A stretch of 64,000 nt of DNA from Ascaphus truei (lineage: Eukaryota; Chordata; Amphibia; Anura; Ascaphidae), in assembly GCA_036426205.1 (NCBI GenBank), contig CM071567.1, positions 292,574,405-292,638,404 of the forward strand, given 5' to 3'. Shown piece after piece: positions 1-12,065 of the stretch. The stretch's first letter is position 1, and every line of letters begins with the position of its first letter. A program made the position numbers and the translations under genes. The notes beneath the pieces were generated by a model. That model did not search any database. It was not told where the DNA came from and was given only the letters and a program-made list of their open reading frames with translations.

Positions 1-890
1 GACCTACAGACACAACACAGACAGACCAAACAAAGCACACTGACCACAAACAGCCACAAACACAGTCTCTGCTGGCCTCTGCAAAGACAACAAAACACAC
101 AAAACACCAAAAAAAAAAAAAAGGAGAAAAAATAAAAAAACACCCACAAACACACACTCGTATCCACCCCACAAAAACAATATCACCCACAAAAAAGCCC
201 CCAAACCCCACATACACAAAAGCTCAACACACCCCCCACATACACCACTCCCACACCCCCCAATACACCACAATACCCCCACACATACAACACCACCCCC
301 CCCCACATACACACACTCCCCACCACACACATACACACACTCCCCCAATACACACTCCACCCCACAAAACACACTCCCCCCCACATACACACTCCCACCC
401 CAAATACACACTTCCCCCACTCCACCCCACATACACACGGCTCCCCCACCCCACATACACCACTCCCCACCCACCAACACACACCAAACCACAAACACAC
501 AATCCACCACACCCACCACCACACTCCCCCCCCCCACTCTCCACCAACACCACTCACCCCCACACCACGACACACTTACACCCCCACACACACACACAAA
601 ACCAACCACACACCACCCCCCACACCAACCAACAAACACACACCAACAACACCACTCCCCTACTTCACACACCACCCCCCACCCTCAACACTCCCACACA
701 CCACAACACACACTATCACCGCACACACACACACACCCCCCCAGCACCAACACACACACACTCCCCCCCCCACACACACACTCCCCACCCACACACACAC
801 TCCCCCGACACACACACACTCCCCCCACACACACACACTCCCCACCACACACCACCACACACTCCCCCCCCCCCCACACACACCACAACA
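1..890. repeat. CA/C-rich degenerate microsatellite
   Basis: The plus strand is almost free of G, with alternating CACACA tracts and C-runs (ACACACACTCCCCCC-type units). Reading frames across it give Cys/Val/Gly-rich peptides and are not genes. It lies inside the hAT element that ends at 1875. Confidence 0.9.
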
Positions 891-1034
891 AAGTGTGAGA
901 ACACGACGGACGGGATGGATGGATGGGGGGGGGGGGCATAGGGAGCGCAAGGGTGCAAGGGGGGAGAGGGCGCCCGAAAGAAAGGGGGGAGCGGCAAGGG
1001 GTCAAGGGGGGGGGGCGGGCGAGAAAACAGAGAA

Positions 1035-1480
1035 CAGAACAGAAAGGGGTGAGTGGCAAGGGGGTTCAGCGCAAGGTGGGGGTTAGCGCAAGGGGACCGC
1101 AGCGGGAGCTCGGAGCGGAGCACACAGGGGGCCAGTGAAGAGGTGTTTCCCCGCTGCCAGACCCGCGCGGGAGGGAGCAGCTCGGAGCGGAGGAGGGAGA
1201 AAAGAGAACACAGGGTGGCAGTGAGAATGGGAGGGGGGGGGTTCCCCGATGCCAGACCCGCCGAGGAGCTCGGAGCGGAGCACACGTGGGCAGTGAGAGG
1301 TGGTTTTCCCCCGCCAGACCCGCGCGGGAAACTCGGGACGGGCACACAGGGGGCGTGAGAGGTGGTTTCCCGCATGCCAGGAACCCGCCCGCGGGAGCTC
1401 GGATGGGAGGGGCGGAGAACACTGGGGTCTTACAAGCACCAAAGGGGGGTAGCGGCAAAAGGAGTGGTTAGCGGCAAGGG
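1035..1480. repeat. GC-rich tandem repeat, roughly 60-100 bp units
   Basis: The block GGGAGCTCGGAGCGGAGCAC, then a GTGAGAGGTGGTTTCCCC-like stretch and GCCAGACCCGCGCGGG, recurs near 1107, 1175, 1265, 1327 and 1399 with variable length. It is a degenerate minisatellite inside the hAT element. Confidence 0.75.
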
Positions 1481-1875
1481 GGGTCAGCAGAGTAAGGGTG
1501 GGCGAGTGCCTCTACCTGGGTCCCTGTTGGCTACCGCCCGGCGGGGTGCATCGCGAGCAGGCAAGGAGCGGGAAGGAGGAACAACACTCACTCGGTGTGC
1601 TCTGCACAAAGCGGACGCCCCGCCCGGCTCCTCTGACCGTTCCTGCGGCACCCCTCATACCAATCCCCTGCATCCCAGTCGGCATTCTAGTCCCGCCTCC
1701 TCTCTTGCAAAACCCATGCGGCCCTTCATCCACATCACCTGGCAGGCATCATTCACACAGAGAATACTTACCAGTGCGAATCCTCCTCCCGCCCTACCGG
1801 GACAATGGGTGGGCCGCTAAATACTACTCGGTGTGTCCGCATGCGGCCCGCGGGGCCGCGAGTTTGACATGCCTG

Positions 1876-2779
1876 TGTACGTTACAGTAACTATTCAGTC
1901 ACTTACATTATCCGTGTGCACTGGTACAAATATCTCGGAATAGGTAAATAGTTCTTGTCTTTGATTTTCTTGCTGATCACAAAGGTTTGTGTTTTAACTT
2001 CATTCTAGGTGTGGCAATGAGATATGTGACAGTGAATTATTAGCGCAATACCCCACACAAAGTGAATCTTAAAATAGGTATATAAAAATAACTGATAACT
2101 ATAAGTGAGAATAAAGTAAAATCAAGTGTGAATGAATGATCTGGAAAAACCATGATTCAAACCTCCGGTGGACCTTTGCGTTTTCACGTTCGGTTCCAGA
2201 CACAGAAAATGATTCTTTCGAACCAGGGGAGCCATGGGGGAGAGAAGAAAACAGCGACACAGAAAAATATAAGTTCAGACGTAGGAACACAGGTTAATGG
2301 TAGCAAATAGTACTATCTTGGCTCAATGCCCAACTACTCACAGGTAAGAGTTATCACAAGACGTTAGGCATTAAATCCACAATAAATGAAGTAAAGTGCG
2401 TCTCTCTGATGTGGACAGAAGATAGGTGTTGCTCTCAATCAATCAAAATATAAGGACGAATAGCACCTGATCAAGTTATTTTATACAGGACATCTTTATA
2501 TAAAATATAGAAGCACTTACAATATGGGCCAATTAAATAAGGGCAGTATCACTTAACAAGTGTGACCCACAGAACAGACAGTGCGTGGAACTGCACAAGG
2601 AATGTGAAGCGTTGCATTAGCGTAATGCAATGATTAAATACATAAGCGGGACATAAAAGTTCAATTGAAAACAATTATAACATGCGTGTTAGAAGTTTTT
2701 TTTGTGGCTTTTTTTTGTGTTAACATGTGACAATGGGCGTCTGCACATAAATCAGTTTTGATCTCTCGCTATTGTCCCT
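1876..2779. other. No gene or recognisable repeat
   Basis: AT-rich unique-looking sequence. I see no coding exon, RNA gene or transposon terminus in it. Confidence 0.5.
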
Positions 2780-3245
2780 GCTCGGTCTCCCAGCCATTCT
2801 ATCCAGAACGTTTCCTTTCACCCCGCTTACTCCGATCTGACTCTTACTCTCACAAAATAACCTTTGTCTCTCACCTGGGAACTCCCTCACCCCCCGCATA
2901 TACCAAGCACCCTCGCCCCACTTTAAGGACAAAACCTTACAAACTCACCTCTTAATGACACGACGCTACAATAGCTACGAACTCGTGGCTAACTGTCACA
3001 CCCACAGTCCCCCTCTGCCAACCATTTTGGCCAGCGCTGCCGTCTCTGCACTTATTTCCTCCCACGCTGTGTCTCTGTAAGTCTTCCAAGCATACACTAG
3101 ATTGTAATATCTCCGGGGTCAGAGATTTATTTTCCTATTGATCTGACCCTTTTTTTGTTGCACTTATTGTATAATAATTCCTGTACTGTATTGGTCTCTT
3201 CTTTTTTATATTAAAGACGCTAAATACAGCTGTGGGGCGCTAGTA
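2780..3245 (+). mobile_element. CR1/L2/Rex1-type LINE, 3' end fragment
   Basis: A short open stretch ending around residues KPYKLTS is followed by a C-rich spacer. Then comes the tail TAGATTGTAATATCTCCGGG, a TTATTTTCCTATTGATCTGA block and TGTATAATAATTCCTGTACTG. The same order occurs at 60140-60420. This is the pattern of 5'-truncated non-LTR LINE 3' ends; the family assignment rests on general resemblance only. Confidence 0.55.
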
Positions 3246-4649
3246 TAATCAAATGCTATACATATATAAAAGCATAACTTGTATGTGTAGGTCTTGACTT
3301 TTATGTTACTGCCTTGTGCCTTGCAATCGCCTGCACTTTCCTTCATTCTTCTCGCTTCCTTGTTGTTCTGCATGTGCTCCTATCCCGGTACTGCTGTTCA
3401 TCTTGCTATCCCATCCTGGCATATAGCCCTCATTATAGTTCCACCTATTTGGCCAACTCGGTTCAGAGTCAATGTAATTATAATTTCCCAATATGTAATT
3501 GTAAATTTAATGTTCTTAAGGTTTATAATGCCATACAGGATTAGTAAGCAGTCTCAACTTATAAGACATTTTTGTGCTGGTGGGCGCTACCTTGCAGGTG
3601 GCTACGACTGTGAAGACTCCAGGAGTAATTATGGGCCATAATTCAGCCGTTTTTTCCCATTTAAGCTTCCCTCCATCTGCATTATATTACAAGTATGTAT
3701 TTACTAAAATGTATGTAATCCTTTCTCTCTACTTTTACTTCATAAACAAAGGCCATATTAATGTGATCGAGTCATATTCAAAACAACAAAATGAAGATAC
3801 GTAGATTCATTTTTTTTGTATTATTGCAGTATATTGACATGGAGCAAATGGACATTTTAGGGACAGCTAGTGACTGCGGTTAATATGTGGCTGTTATCTT
3901 TATCTATATGGGCCCAGTAAAATATCTCAAGCACATACAGTAATAGCATCTGAGCACTATATAGTATACAGAATTGAAAGTTTTTACATTACGTAAGGTA
4001 AAAGTTATCATGTGTTCTTTATGTGCAAGTATGCAAGATTTGACAGCATACCTGGACTCTTGCGCTGCTTTGGTAGATACATTTTGTGATATTACTGCAC
4101 CTCCAAACATCGGGAATATATATCATAACCCATAAGCAGACAAAACAGGCTCATAGGTCCACAGGTCACCAAACAGTTGGTCACTACAAAATACTCTTAT
4201 ATTTATAGATAGGATTAGATTTATAGATGCGGTGAAAATGGAGTTAAGTTGTACTGGATATGCATCTCTATTTTTTTCTCTATTAATACTTCTTAGTTAA
4301 AGCATTTTACACAAAACGATGTTAAGAAACGGGGGTAAACAAACAAAAAAAAACAAAGGAACAGGGTGAGGGGAGCGGGGTTACAGTGGTTGCAAGTAAC
4401 ATAGATAAGAACATTAATTTAGCAAGTCTCTAGTTTTAACGAAATGTTTCCCTTTCCTTGCTCCATCAGTCAGTCTTTAGTCTGGCGAGTTTATGGAACA
4501 TGCTGTATGACCCTAAATGCGTTTCAAGCAGTTTTATGTAGTTTTGCACTGCGGTGGAGCAGTAGTCCAGTATAGCGGATGAGGCTGTTAACCATCAACA
4601 ATAGACAAGATGTGACTCGGTGGTCATACTACAATATACATATACACAT

Positions 4650-4680
<31 letters not shown>

Positions 4681-5137
4681 TTATGAGAGAGATATATATA
4701 TACATACACACGTAGTTAAACTGATGCAGACAGGGAGTTAACCAGACTTTCAAATACACACAGAAATGTATGAGGAAAAAAAACATTTACTTTTGCAGGT
4801 GTGTGTGTATTTCATTATATGGCTGTGTAAGCACTATTTTCAGACAGTGGTCAATGTTATTTTTCCTCAACCCACAATGTTTCTTAATTAAAAGTCTAGC
4901 AATGTTGTGAGAAAGTAGATAAAAATTGATACATGTTGGTCAGACAAACGGCTATCACAAACCACAAACGTGAAACCAATTATTTCTACACATCCAATTG
5001 GTGCTTCAAACAAGGAGTACAAGTTGAAACTTTTTATGACCTTGAAAAGGAAAGACAGCAAATAGTTAGCAATTGAGCAGTTTCATTCTTATGAGCAAAG
5101 AGCAGAGAACTGCAGACATCTTTTCTGTTAATCTGCA
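3246..5137. other. Intergenic sequence upstream of the forkhead gene
   Basis: AT-rich with short non-convincing frames. A (TA)n tract with GAGAGA interruption lies at about 4636-4705. No TATA box is convincing in the last 100 bases before the forkhead start, so the promoter is not located. Confidence 0.5.
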
Positions 5138-5806
5138 ATGGCTGATGAATTATTAAAAAATATGCATCCGCACAGAGGATACAAATTCATGATAGCAGAA
5201 GCGATTTTGTCCGCGTCGGGACACAAAGCCAACACGGGCCAAATCTATGATTTAATTAGAGACAAGTATCCTTATTACCAAGAACCTGGGCATGCGCGAA
5301 ATTTTAAATCCTCAGTAAGATTCACTTTATCAACTAATGACTGTTTTGAACGTGTGCAGGATAAGCTACAAGACAGGTATGGTTTTTGGAAGCTTGCTAA
5401 GGAAAAACATTTCACCGTGGAAGAGGGCACACATATTGTGCTAAATGGCATATTTATTCCTAATGCCAATAGCAATGGATCCGCTACTACTGTTCCGTGT
5501 GAATCGATACCTGCTGCAATATCTGCACCCTCCATTCCTGAAACCCACATTGTACAAGAACATAACTACTATGATTATGTACCAAGCCTTTCAGCTGAAA
5601 ATGCATTGGAATGGGTACCCGAAGAAATGAACCTACCTCCTGACCAATTGTTTGAAGAAAGCTGTGACGATTCCTATGAGCGCTTCATGGAGGAGATGTG
5701 TGTCATACAGGATTCAGCGTTTGGGTCAAGCGTGGATGCAAATGCCTTGCTTTTCTGGAGCGACCAGTTGCAGCCAGACGAAGTGTTAATTCTACAAGAA
5801 TGGTAA
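5138..5806 (+). CDS. Divergent intronless forkhead-domain transcription factor
   Basis: This 222-residue single-exon frame has a forkhead winged helix at about residues 10-95. Helix 1 is YKFMIAEAILSASG, followed by QIYDLIRDKYPYYQE, recognition helix NFKSSVRFTLSTNDCF and wing GFWKLAKEKHF. The start has a strong Kozak context (G at -3, G at +4). Canonical helix 3 reads NSIRHNLSLNDCF; here the equivalent segment is SSVRFTLSTNDCF, so the Asn and His that normally contact DNA bases are Ser and Phe and the next Asn is Thr. The fold seems kept while specificity has probably changed. The C-terminal half is low-complexity and acidic (EEMNLPPDQLFEE, EESCDDSYERFMEEM) and could be an activation domain. 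No Fox class can be assigned. A long clean frame argues for a functional gene. It may be an intronless paralogue or an old retrocopy; no poly(A) tail or target duplication was seen. Confidence 0.85.
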   Translation: MADELLKNMHPHRGYKFMIAEAILSASGHKANTGQIYDLIRDKYPYYQEPGHARNFKSSVRFTLSTNDCFERVQDKLQDRYGFWKLAKEKHFTVEEGTHIVLNGIFIPNANSNGSATTVPCESIPAAISAPSIPETHIVQEHNYYDYVPSLSAENALEWVPEEMNLPPDQLFEESCDDSYERFMEEMCVIQDSAFGSSVDANALLFWSDQLQPDEVLILQEW

Positions 5807-5992
5807 ATATAACAATCGTTATGCGTTGACTCAGCGTTTAAATTTTTTGTTTTTTTTTCTAACCACCATTTTCACTTTAAATGCGTGGATACACCGTAAC
5901 ATTGCAGACTGCATAACATGTAGCGATCACAAACAAATTGTTTCCTATTACAATATAGTAGAACCTGAAAGATTAGTACACATTGCTGACGG

Positions 5993-5998
5993 AATAAA
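5993..5998 (+). promoter_or_regulatory. Candidate polyadenylation signal AATAAA for the forkhead gene
   Basis: AATAAA lies about 190 bases past the forkhead stop codon. It is the first canonical hexamer downstream. A second lies near 6477. Confidence 0.45.
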
Positions 5999-6023
5999 TA
6001 TACGTACTTTCCTATCCCTTTAA

Positions 6024-7185
6024 ACATATTAGCAACATGTTACCATAACTCTAACACATACCTGTTTTGTTATCATGCAACATCTACAAAATACAAAACC
6101 GGGTCCACCACGTATGACGTGGGACCCTTGTCATGTGCCAATGCGTCCTTAAAAAGGATTACGGATGTAAGTCCCGCCCCCAAGCGACGTGCGCGCGTCA
6201 AAGCCTATTGGCTGTGTTGTTTTGTTATAGTTACGGTAACTGCACTGTGTCATGCGTGCGGCTCAGTGTTTGTGGGCGTACACTGGGCGTTAGCCGAATG
6301 TTAATTGAGTGGGAGGAGTGTTTGCGTGCGCTTCACGCTGCCTTAACATGACATCACACGTATTGCATTTGCGCATTGTGTTATCGGCCGTGCTTTCTGT
6401 CCACACACGTCTGTTTAAAAAGAATACAGATGTACTAGTTTAGAACGAATGTAGTTTCGCCTTCATAGTATTTGAAATAAATATTTTATGGTTAATGGTA
6501 TTTTCAACATGTATTGAACGCACAACGTACGCATTGTTTTGCGCATGCGCTAACAGTTAGTCGACCCAAGCGTGAAGTGCATGCGCACACTAAGATGTGC
6601 GCGCACATTTTTCAGTATACAGGCAACGTTCACTTCATATACATAGTTATGCCTGCTAATAATTTAATGACAGATTACATAATGATGTACACTTGTACTT
6701 CTAACATATAAGTGACTGACGTGTGTATGTACACAATCATATAGAGCTGTGTAACGCGTTGTCACGGATACATATATAGTAAGGTGCCATCTTTGACCAT
6801 CATGTGTTTGCTGTATTTCAGAGATGTCGGGGAAGATACAATCGGATCAATGTATGATTTCAGAAGAGTCTACCTTTATATGAGATGATTGTGAGGAGGA
6901 GCCAACGACTACTATACTACATATGGAACTAATTTTATATTGCTTGCAGCGCTTATTAACAAACAATTAAAAATGTGATACCCTTATGCCTATATTGCAT
7001 AAGCACTTAATTAACATAATGATGTTGCAAAACAGTGCCTCATGAATTTTTCTTGAGTGTTCTTTAATTACTACTAACATTTTATGGCATGGTGTGTTTT
7101 ATATATAACAACCATTCCCACTCTGCTAACACATTTGTGTATTCTATTGTGTAATGGAACGTATGACTGTCGAAACTATGTAACA
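6024..7185. other. Intergenic; CpG-bearing promoter-like patch near 6100-6300
   Basis: Around 6100-6240 there is an imperfect hairpin (GGGTCCACCACG and ACGTGGGACCC), a GC box (CCCGCCCCC) and a CTATTGGCTG inverted CCAAT box. No first exon follows. It could equally be an old MITE. The rest is AT-rich without features. Confidence 0.3.
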
Positions 7186-7455
7186 ATAATAATAATAATA
7201 ATAATATGAGCATGTTCATGTATAGCGCTGCTAGTTGTACGCAGCTCTTTACAGACACATTTTTCAGGCTGAGGTCCCTGGCCCGTGCAGCTTACAATTT
7301 ATTTTTTGCCGCCTGAGGCACAGGGAGATAAAGTGACTTGGCCAAGGTCACAAGGTCACAAGGAGCCGACACCAGGATTTGAACCAGACTCCCCTGCTTC
7401 AAACTCTCAGTGCCAGTGTGTGTCTTTACTCACTGAGCCACTCCTTCTCCCAATG
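7186..7455 (-). mobile_element. tRNA-derived SINE, near full length
   Basis: Read on the minus strand, the head has an A box (TGGCTCAGTGAGTA) and a perfect B box (GGTTCAAATCC, plus-strand 7374-7384) at tRNA-like spacing, as in RNA polymerase III SINEs. The body contains a GTAAGCTGCACGGGCC block and GTATAGCGCTGC-like tail sequence (reverse of plus-strand 7200-7300). The 3' end is an (ATT)n tail, plus-strand (AAT)n at 7186-7206. Short flanking copies of ATGTAA may be the target duplication. The 3' half of the same family recurs at 54915-55018. Confidence 0.7.
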
Positions 7456-9033
7456 TAAAGGACACTTACAACCAACTAGCCATTTCTTGTTAAAAATCTC
7501 TTGTTACATGGGTATGTTGATAAAATGGTTTGGGACTGTAGCAAATAATGTTATTGCCTAGATGTTGTGGTCCCCTACAATGCATGATGTTCTGAATATG
7601 ACATCAACATCATGTAATGAAGTACGTTTATGTGTATATTTCATTTACCTAACTAACTATAGTTTACTGTGTTTATTAAACGTTCTAAAAATAAATAGTA
7701 CAGTCAATATGATGATCTAAGCTACCATAATAAACCTGCTGTTATCATTTGTCGATGTTATACATGGATCCTACACACATTGATACAGACACAAACAGTT
7801 GTCTTAAAAAGTGTGCCTATGCTAATGTGCACGTGATTGACGTTAACATTTTGAGAATACTTGATAATTATCATCATGATAATGATGAAGTGACGTCAAT
7901 GACATTCCAAAGATATTACCAACATTGTCATAGTGGGAAATTAGAAATGCAAAATTACAGTAACATTTGCGACAAAATTGTGGTTTCTGTTAACAGTTTG
8001 ACACTTGTTACATGTAGGTCACATCCACACACGTGTGACTTATACATACACATGTCACAAATTTTAATTAATGTTGACTATTAATTCCTAGCATTAATAA
8101 ACACCTACATTGCTAAATATAAGATGTACTACGCATTGTTGTGATTACAGGCATTCATGCATGGAGTGTTATGATCAGTCAATTGCATCCGTGATGAATG
8201 AGCTCCCGTAAGTAAACAAATAAGTACAGTTATCCCCTTTTGTCCAAACACCTCTATATTACATTAATGGAATTTATAAGGGAACATACATAAAATGTGA
8301 TGAAATGGGAGTAATCATTTTCTAATACAATGCACATGAAACCTCAATAGTAGCTAAATGCATGTACATGATACAGAAAGTACATGTATGTTACATTTGT
8401 CTTTAAACCAATATGTTGGGTTTTTACTTAAAATAATTATAGGAAGATTGACGTAGGCACATCTTATGAGAGATGTCAGCAAATATACATACCATGATCA
8501 GTCATACTGGAGATATACCTATAATGCAATGGAACAATATATAAATTGCAAACATTGACATGCCATCTTCAGTACCGTAAGCAACACAGCAAAGTGTGTA
8601 TTTGGTGTTAAATGTGCAACACCATGTATATTTAATGACATTCAAAATGTTAAGCAGCCTGGTGTACACATCATATGGATGTACATGTTACACTGCACCA
8701 ATAACATTGTATGTAAGCATACTAGAAGAATGAATGACTATGGGCATACTATGTGTATTGTGTTTGCATAAGGAACAACACAATGCTAAAATATTACTGC
8801 TTTGTTACCCCAGTTGTATTCACATACACACAACTAATGTACAATTGAAGAGGGATTATATAACCTGTGCAACAATAACATACCGGTGCCACATCCCTTT
8901 GTGCACACAGCAGAGAAAAGAAAGGTGTGCAACCCATATTCATCTGTGTCCTAACAGAAGGTTATATAAAGAAACATTATTGTTAATATAACATAATTAA
9001 ACTATAAAAGTAGTACTAGGAACATATATGTTT
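7456..9033. other. AT-rich sequence downstream of the Harbinger transposase
   Basis: No MYB/SANT-like partner frame, which autonomous Harbinger elements usually carry, could be recognised. The region is full of CATGTA/TACATG-like words that recur on the other side of the transposase (10400-11300). It may be internal sequence of one large Harbinger element, but no paired termini were identified. Confidence 0.3.
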
Positions 9034-10351
9034 TTACTTACAAGAAAAAAATGAATTGATGAGATTCTGGCGTGTCTGGCCACCACTGGCTGTTTGTTCA
9101 TTTTCAGCAGCTACATGGGTGGGATGCTCGTCTACCAAAGGCTCAGCTAGGTCTGATTGTACATTGTGCCTGAGTGCAACATTGTGCAAAATGCAACAGG
9201 CAAAGATAATATCAGACACTTTTTGAGGCTTGTATAGAAGAGCCCCACCAGTTCTGTCGAGACACCTAAATCTGGTCTTGAGTAGGCCAAATGTCCTCTC
9301 TATAACAGATCTTGTAGATATATGGGCTGCATTGTACCTCTCCTCTGCTTCAGTTTGAGGGTTTAGCACCGGAGTCAAGAGCCACGGCCTAATTCCGTAT
9401 CCTGAGTCACCTATAATGAATGGAGCACACATAAGCTTACATTAGTGATAAGATTCTACAATGAAAACATTCCTAAAGAAAAATGTGTTTTGTGTTACAA
9501 CATCCAAATCTGTACTCACCCAGCAGCCAACCATGTTCAAAATGTCCCTCTTTGAACGCATGGAAGACTGAAGAGTTCCTCAGGATAGAGGAATCGTGAC
9601 TGGAACCAGGGAATTTGGGTACCACATGCATTATCCTCATCGTGGCATCACATACCACCTGTACATTGAGTGAATGGTAGTGCTTACGATTGCGGTAAAC
9701 ATGCTCACTCTGACTAGGTGCAATCAAAGCAACATGTGTGCAATCGATTGCACCCAGCACACATGGTATCCCTGCTATATTATAAAAGGCATTCATGACT
9801 TCCAGCCACTCTGTCGCCTCTGTAGGAAAATGAATATAATTCCTAGCGCGTCTATTGAGTGCATAGAGAAACTGGGTAAAGGCCCGCGAGAATCTAGATT
9901 GCGAGACCCCGCCCACTATGCCCACAGTTGTCTGGAATGACGCGGAAGCAAGATAATGTAATGAGCACAGCATTTTAACAAGCCCAGGGACTGCACGACC
10001 TCTGGCTGTCAAAAAATCTAAATCTCCCCTTATCTCCTCATAAAGAGATAAGATTGCTGCTGAACTCAAACGATAGCGACTTACTATCTCCTCCTCACTC
10101 ATCCCATCTAACAGGGTTCTCTCCCTGTACACACGCGGACGAGGCACAACTTGTCTCCTCTGTCTTCTCCTCTGATCTCCTGTCCCTCTACCTGTCCCTC
10201 GGCCTGTCCCTCTCCCTGTCCCTGTCGTATCCGCGTGCCTGTCCCTGTCACTGTCCCTCGGTCTGTCCCTCCCTTGCCCTATATCATTCTCTTGATTAGC
10301 AAGCATGTCATAGAAAAGAATGTTCCTCCGTCTCCTAAACAATCGCAACAT
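9034..10351 (-). CDS. PIF/Harbinger transposase (HARBI1-like nuclease), two exons
   Basis: Exon 1 (10351-9520) starts with an Arg-rich region including repeated GTGRGTGRG, then a helical domain and the start of the DDE nuclease. The catalytic residues are D in GAIDCTHV and D in PGSSHDSSI, and E in SVIERTFGLLKTRF comes from exon 2. The frame joins through a 109-bp intron (9519-9411): donor GTGAGTACA after WLLG, acceptor ATTATAG before DSGYGIRPWLL. Exon 2 runs 9410-9034 and ends near NSFFSCK. The DDE triad is present and neither exon has a stop or frameshift, so this copy looks recently active or domesticated. It would cut and paste DNA at TWA targets. A TCTTGTAAGTA at the 3' end could be another donor, so the C-terminus is less certain. 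The usual MYB-like partner was not found nearby. Confidence 0.85.
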
Positions 10352-11359
10352 TTTGAAATGAGTAGCTGTGAATGAGCAGGTAATGGGCGTCCTTTAAATA
10401 GGTATGTGATGATGTCAGGTGACATAGTAAAATGCAAGGTGTTACATTAACATAATAAAGTACTTCTGTGCCAAGCTGTGTGCAGTTGATCTTAGAAGTA
10501 TTTGTTGTGTGTATTCTGCAGGGAATGATGATATTTGCCAATCATGTCACGTGAAGCTTTGTACAAACATTGCTTGAAAATAAATAGTTTAATGTGCAAT
10601 GCATGTAACACTTCTGAACGCAACAGTCAGTCATGTAATTAGACACAAAGGCTGAGATTGACGTGGGAAAAGTTTGCTATAACATGTGTAATTAGCCATG
10701 TTATTGTCACATGTTGACAACAATGAATTGTCGTGTGCATATGCATGCATTTCTGTAATGAGGATAGTTGCTATAGAATGAGTTTACAAGGTGTCACAAT
10801 GATTAATTACTGTACATGTGTGTAGAAGTTAGGTTGAAGTGCTTGTAATGCAACGGTTACAATGTAAACAGGCAATGTGATTCAGTGTCCAATAAGTGAC
10901 GTCATGAAAATAGAGAGGACCCAAACTAGATGTAAACATGAGAAGAAAGATGTACATGAACGTTTAAAGATGCGTCACACATTACAAGCATTGTGTAATG
11001 TAAAGGAACATGAATATACGGTGTATGTGTGACATGTGTGACATGTGTAACATCATGTAAATAATTGTCGCTCAGTTCAGTAAAATGTGTGATATGATGT
11101 GAGGTTCTTCTTTAAGAGTTGAGTATAGGATTTTCCCTTGACACATCATCACATGATGAGTAATGTGACATGCAAATGATGAAAACATGTAAAAGTACAA
11201 TGTTATGCAAATAATACACGTCAGCTGTGACACAATGCAGGGAATGCCCCCCACACTGTAATGCAAATGATGTTTGTATTGTGAGCAATGAAACGTAAAC
11301 AGTACTATACTGTTATACGTCCCCGCTCCATTGACTCCATTGATGTACAGAAGATTTTT
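10352..11359. other. AT-rich flank upstream of the Harbinger transposase
   Basis: Rich in TGTAAC/ACATGT words and short tandem words (GTGTGACATGTGTGACATGT near 11030). It probably holds the 5' part of the Harbinger element. No gene seen. Confidence 0.35.
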
Positions 11360-11689
11360 TTTTTTCTAAGTGCCGTTCCGGCAGCCTTAGCGATCGTTCT
11401 CCCCTCCAACCTGCCAACTTTAGTTGGCGGGAGAAATTGGCCATAACATCTCAATTTCGTAGTGCCGATCAGCCCCGATTAGCTGATTTTGGTACTTGAA
11501 TCCAGCCGATTTAAAAAAGTGGCGATCAGGGGCGAAAACAGGCTTATCGGCAGCCGACTGGCCATAACAAAATTATCGGCTACGAAACCTGCCGAAATCA
11601 AGCACTTATCGGCGCTTACTGAATCTCAAACCCAATTTTGGCTATAAAATGCCGAAAAAATCCTTATCAACGCCTACTGCATGAGGCCC
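11360..11689. mobile_element. Harbinger-type MITE, right end preserved
   Basis: It ends with TACTGCATGAGGCCC followed by TAA (11690-11692). The same terminus closes the complete MITE at 20058-20524, whose target duplication is TAA. The interior has repeated GCCGAT/ATCGGC words. No matching left terminus was found, so this copy is probably truncated on the left. Confidence 0.5.
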
Positions 11690-11692
11690 TAA

Positions 11693-12065
11693 GTTCCAAA
11701 TTGTAGCTGGCAGTGGGGTCGGTTTTAAGGATAGAGTAACAGACCCTGTCTGATAAGAGTCGTAAGTTCTCTGTCACATAATCTTTACTGCTTAAAATAA
11801 ATATATTGCCCCCTTTATCAGAGGGCTTTATTGTAATAGTTTTGTCCTGTCCAAGTTCTTTGAGAGCTTGTCTTTCAGTAATGTTGAGATTATCGAGTAA
11901 AGTGCATGCAGATGTGTTGAGGAGTTCAAGATCTTTGGTGACCAGATCAACAAATACTGCAATGTTAGAACTTAAGTCAAGGGAGGGCATAAATTTGGTT
12001 TTTGGTCTCAAAGTTGAAAAGGGTCCCTCACCCAATGGTATGTCTGACATTACCATAAGTTCCAT
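11693..12065 (-). pseudogene. Penelope-like element (PLE) polyprotein fragment
   Basis: The minus-strand peptide contains KELGQDKTITIKPSDKGGN, then IFILSSKDYVTENLRLLSD and YSILKTDPT. These match the conserved block just upstream of the RT core in Penelope-like retrotransposons (consensus of the type I-KPADKGG---V--DY--E--RQLSD---Y). Only about 120 residues are left, with no RT catalytic core or GIY-YIG endonuclease. It is cut on the left by the MITE terminus at 11689 and on the right by the gypsy remnant. Confidence 0.75.

Larger units (their letters stand above)
1..1875. mobile_element. hAT (Charlie-like) element, right end; left end outside window
   Basis: The segment ends at 1837-1875 with GCATGCGGCCCGCGGGGCC followed by GCGAGTTTGACATGCCTG. 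Reverse-complemented this gives CAGGCATGTCAAACTCGCGG, the usual terminus of vertebrate hAT-Charlie type elements. No transposase is visible. The interior is a CA/C-rich simple repeat (1-890), a GC-rich tandem repeat (about 1035-1480) and a unique GC-rich part. The left terminus is not in the window, so the length and target duplication cannot be checked. Confidence 0.55.

Noticed and set aside
4..675. 223-codon minus-strand Gly/Val/Cys-rich frame at the window start
   Set aside because: Translation of a CA/C-rich simple repeat.
7370..7450. A genuine tRNA gene on the minus strand
   Set aside because: A and B boxes are present, but the acceptor stem does not close and the sequence continues into a SINE body with an (ATT)n tail.
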